64,000 nucleotides of DNA, taken from the NCBI RefSeq assembly GCF_023913755.1, contig NZ_JAMXBJ010000042.1:81756-145755 (forward strand). Direction: 5' to 3'. The notes below the pieces were generated by a model that ran no database searches, had not been told where the DNA came from, and was given only the letters and a program-made list of their open reading frames with translations. This stretch comes from Pseudarthrobacter cellobiosi. Its GTDB lineage: Bacteria; Actinomycetota; Actinomycetes; Actinomycetales; Micrococcaceae. Position 1 is the stretch's first letter. Every line of letters starts with the position of its first letter. Positions 61,643 to 64,000 of the stretch are shown here, piece after piece. The translations under genes and the position numbers were made by a program.

Positions 61643-62935
61643 ATGGCGGTTTCCCCCACGCCGTCGCTCTCCGCGGCGGACCTTGCCGCCATCGACACAC
61701 AGCTGGCCGCCACGGACCAGCTGCTGGAACGTAATTACCCGGGCGACGACGGCACTCGCCAGCCCGTGCACACCGTGTACGTGCCGGCGGACCGTTTCAC
61801 GCCGTCGTTCGCTGCCGACTGGGGTGCCGAGGCGCTCACGACGGCAGAGGCGCACGGCGGGCTCGAGAAGCTCGGGGCGTTGCTGGGCCAGGAGCCGGAG
61901 CTCGCTGCCGCCGTCGCCGCACGGGTCGGCGCCAAGCTGCACACGGAACCGATCGAGGACCTGCGCCTCGATTTCGAGGACGGCTTCGGCGACCGCGGCG
62001 ATGAGGCAGAGGACCTGGCAGCGGTTGGGGCCGCCAACACGGTGGCAGCGGCAGTCGCCGCCGGCACCGCGCCGCCGTTCATTGGCATCCGCTTCAAGTG
62101 CTTCGAGGCGCCCACCCGGGCCCGCGGCCTGAAGACATTGGACTTGTTCGTTTCGACGCTGGCCTCCGCAGGCGAGCTGCCCGAGGGCCTCATCCTGACC
62201 CTGCCCAAGGTCACCACCGTGGCCCAGGTCCAGGCGATGGACTTCGCCGTGTCCCGGCTGGAGCAAGTCCACGGGCTTCCCGTCGGCCGGCTCCGCTTCG
62301 AGGTACAGGTGGAGACGCCGCAGCTGATCCTCGGACCGGACGGCACCTCCCCGGTGGCGCAGTTGCCGCACGTGGTTCCGGGACGCATCAGCGCCCTGCA
62401 CTACGGCACGTACGACTACTCCGCCTCGCTGCAGATCTCGGCCGAGTACCAGTCCATGGAGCACCCGGTGGCGGACTACGCCAAGGAAGTCATGCAGCTG
62501 GCCGTCGCCGGCACGGGCATCCGCCTCTCCGACGGTTCCACCAACATCATCCCGGTGGGCGACGCCGTCGAAGATGCCTGGAAGCTGCACGGACGGCTCG
62601 TACGCCGCTCGCTGGAGCGTGGCTACTACCAGGGCTGGGACCTGCACGCCGCCCAGCTGCCCAGCCGTTTCGCCGCCACGTACGCTTTCTACCGCGAGGG
62701 GCTTCCGGCCGCAGCGGCACGCCTGCGCACCTACGTGGAACGAGACAACGCAGACGGCACCGAAGGCGGGGTCATGGACGAACCCGCCACCGCCCGGGCC
62801 CTGGCCGCCTTCGCCCTGCGCGGCGTCCAGTGCGGCGCAGTGGGGACCGAAGAGGTCCAGGCGCTCGCCGGCGTCGAACTTTCCCAGCTGACCGCGCTGG
62901 CGCACCCGCGGCTGGCACACTCCACTTCGAAGTAA
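61643..62935 (+). CDS. DUF6986 (HpcH/HpaI aldolase-like) protein
   Basis: 430 residues of unknown function. Its pattern suggests a citrate-lyase/HpcH-like TIM barrel related to malate synthase: EPIEDLRLDFEDGFGDRGDE (acidic metal-site region comparable to DLEDA), GIRFKCFEAPTRARGLKTLD, LTLPKVTTVAQVQAMD, LRFEVQVETPQLILGPDG (a possible catalytic or metal Glu) and ALHYGTYDYSASLQI. Sandwiched between aceB (3 bp) and allE (7 bp), so it is surely co-expressed with glyoxylate metabolism. It may act on ureidoglycolate or a hydroxyacid (speculative). Confidence 0.8.
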   Translation: MAVSPTPSLSAADLAAIDTQLAATDQLLERNYPGDDGTRQPVHTVYVPADRFTPSFAADWGAEALTTAEAHGGLEKLGALLGQEPELAAAVAARVGAKLHTEPIEDLRLDFEDGFGDRGDEAEDLAAVGAANTVAAAVAAGTAPPFIGIRFKCFEAPTRARGLKTLDLFVSTLASAGELPEGLILTLPKVTTVAQVQAMDFAVSRLEQVHGLPVGRLRFEVQVETPQLILGPDGTSPVAQLPHVVPGRISALHYGTYDYSASLQISAEYQSMEHPVADYAKEVMQLAVAGTGIRLSDGSTNIIPVGDAVEDAWKLHGRLVRRSLERGYYQGWDLHAAQLPSRFAATYAFYREGLPAAAARLRTYVERDNADGTEGGVMDEPATARALAAFALRGVQCGAVGTEEVQALAGVELSQLTALAHPRLAHSTSK

Positions 62936-62942
62936 GGAACCC

Positions 62943-63758
62943 ATGATGGGCAAGTACTACTACCCCCAAGGCGGCCTGCCGCCGCAGACCCACCTCACCA
63001 CGGAGCGGGCCATCGTCACGGAGGCCTACACGGTCATCCCCAAGGGCGTTATGACCGACATCGTGACCAGCACCCTGCCGGGTTTCTCCAACACCCGCTC
63101 CTGGATCCTGGCCCGCCCGATCTCCGGGTTTGCCACCACGTTCTCGCAACTGATCGTGGAGATCGGCCCCGGCGGCGGTGCCCCCAAGGCCGAGTTTGAG
63201 CCCGGCGTTGAGGGCGTTGTCTTTGTCACCAAGGGCAAGGTCAACCTGACCCTCGACGGCGAACTGCACCAGCTGGAGGAAGGCGGCTACGCCTACCTGG
63301 CCGCCGGTGCCACCTGGGGCCTGGAGAACGTCTCCGACGACATCGTCTCCTTCCAATGGATCCGCAAGGCCTACGAGCGGCTGGAGGGTTACGAGGCCAA
63401 GTCCTTCGTCACCAGTGACGCGGAGGTGGAACCCACTGCGATGCCGGACACCAACGGCGTCTGGAAGACCACCCGCTTCACGGATTCCAGCGACCTGGCC
63501 CACGACATGCAGGTGAACATTGTGACGTTCCAGCCGGGCGGGGTCATCCCGTTCCCGGAGACCCACGTCATGGAGCACGGCCTGTACGTCCTGGAGGGTA
63601 AGGCCATGTACCTGCTCAACAACGACTGGGTTGAGGTGGAGGCCGGCGACTTCATGTGGCTGCGCGCCTTCTGCCCGCAGGCCTGCTACGCGGGCGGCCC
63701 GGGCGAGTTCCGCTACCTGCTCTACAAGGACATGAACCGCCAGATCAAGCTGACCTAG
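62943..63758 (+). CDS. allE: (S)-ureidoglycine aminohydrolase
   Basis: Mn2+ bicupin that hydrolyses S-ureidoglycine to S-ureidoglycolate plus ammonia. 271 residues. Two cupin halves: the first with FSQLIVEIGPGGGAPKAEFE (ligand residues lost, as usual), the second with the metal site E206, H208 and H212 in PETHVMEHGLYVLEG and Q246 in CPQACYAGG. Start ATG 62943 (second ATG three bases on also possible) after AAGGAACCC. Last gene of the malic enzyme-aceB-DUF6986-allE operon. Its substrate implies an allantoate amidohydrolase (AllC) elsewhere in the genome. Confidence 0.94.
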   Translation: MMGKYYYPQGGLPPQTHLTTERAIVTEAYTVIPKGVMTDIVTSTLPGFSNTRSWILARPISGFATTFSQLIVEIGPGGGAPKAEFEPGVEGVVFVTKGKVNLTLDGELHQLEEGGYAYLAAGATWGLENVSDDIVSFQWIRKAYERLEGYEAKSFVTSDAEVEPTAMPDTNGVWKTTRFTDSSDLAHDMQVNIVTFQPGGVIPFPETHVMEHGLYVLEGKAMYLLNNDWVEVEAGDFMWLRAFCPQACYAGGPGEFRYLLYKDMNRQIKLT

Positions 63759-63796
63759 GCTGCCTTTACCGGCCGCCTCTTACCGGCTGGCCGCCG

Positions 63797-63861
63797 AAAT
63801 CGCCGGTACCATGCCGGGTCGCTGCAAATTTTGCGGCGACCCGGCATGGTACCGGCGATTT
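63797..63861. repeat. Long perfect palindrome after allE
   Basis: 26-bp perfect arms (AAATCGCCGGTACCATGCCG continuing GGTCGC, and complement) around a 13-nt loop that is itself nearly palindromic (TGCAAATTTTGCG). No T-tract. The strongest stem in the window; lies 39 bp after the allE operon. Confidence 0.8.
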
Positions 63862-63959
63862 GGCGTTAGCGGTTGATTCCCACCCGGCGGAAAGTAAATT
63901 CCCGCTCCATGGGAACTATTTGATGCCATCCGTGATGCCAGCCACTAACGTCGGTGTCA

Positions 63960-64000
63960 TGCATACAGATCCGAGCCGTTCCGTGACACCGGAAGGCAAC
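63960..64000 (+). CDS. Possible start of a gene cut by the window end
   Basis: ATG 63960 opens a frame MHTDPSRSVTPEGN that is still open at the last base. There is no good ribosome-binding site, and only 14 codons are visible. Its nature cannot be judged; an allantoin-pathway gene would fit the context. Confidence 0.3.

Noticed and set aside
59933..62953. A 1006-codon open frame on the - strand across aceB, DUF6986 and malic enzyme
   Set aside because: Antisense shadow created by the high G+C codon bias of the + strand genes; composition is Gly/Arg/Val/His-rich with no recognisable domain.
1..64000. tRNA, rRNA or known riboswitch genes
   Set aside because: No cloverleaf with a conserved T-arm, no rRNA sequence and no riboswitch consensus was recognised by eye in the intergenic regions; a covariance search would be needed to exclude small ones.

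Overview
The window is high-GC (about two-thirds G+C) DNA from an actinobacterium. Gene content and protein character fit the Arthrobacter/Pseudarthrobacter group of Micrococcaceae; this is inferred from recognised protein families, not from a database search. The dominant theme is purine and ureide catabolism, interrupted by a decayed segment, a mercury-resistance island and an insertion sequence.

Region by region. 1-2.2 kb holds the 3' part of a bifunctional penicillin-binding protein. 2.2-6.7 kb has DUF1992, an AsnC-type regulator, and a divergent M20 amidohydrolase plus MHS symporter. 6.7-16 kb is a decayed zone. It contains at least six damaged genes (MFS tail, AlkD-like, GNAT, LLM oxidoreductase, FtsX-type permease, a small truncated ORF) between intact genes (ArsR/SRPBCC, TspO, phosphoesterase, MpaB-like, DUF427). 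All copies I found of a recurrent GACGACGGCGGGA hairpin lie here. 16-22.5 kb has uraD-uraH, then a MFS/GntR/racemase/hydantoinase/maleate-isomerase-like operon behind a canonical promoter overlapped by a double palindromic operator. 22.6-27.7 kb has aceE, a MocA-like nucleotidyltransferase, a frameshifted Pr6Pr protein and a WYL regulator. 27.7-33.6 kb is an island (merA, merR, haloacid dehalogenase, AhpD-like, DUF427, Crp/Fnr, membrane protein). It lies between two Tn5053/Tn402-type terminal repeats that point the same way. 33.7-41.6 kb has ilvD, DUF6671, sbtA-sbtB, stress proteins, TerC and a frameshifted IS481-family element. 41.6-64 kb is the main purine region: SDR, racemase, NCS1 permease, xdhA (Fe-S/Moco fusion)-xdhB-xdhC, purine permease, guaD, 8-oxoguanine deaminase, a new 57-aa small protein, uricase, NCS2 permease, an IclR regulator, malic enzyme, malate synthase, a DUF6986 protein and allE.

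How it works together. Purines enter through the NCS1, AzgA-like and NCS2 permeases. They are deaminated by GuaD or the 8-oxoguanine deaminase and oxidised to urate by the molybdenum xanthine dehydrogenase, for which XdhC and possibly the MocA-like protein supply cofactor. Uricase, UraH and UraD then carry urate to allantoin, and AllE acts on ureidoglycine. Glyoxylate from the end of the pathway can be captured by malate synthase and converted to pyruvate by malic enzyme. Allantoinase, allantoate amidohydrolase and ureidoglycolate enzymes are not in this window. A related 15-bp palindrome (best form TTCCATAATGCGGAA) lies before uraD, the NCS1 permease, the small ORF, the 8-oxoguanine deaminase and malic enzyme, suggesting one IclR-type regulon. 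No tRNA, rRNA or CRISPR array was recognised.
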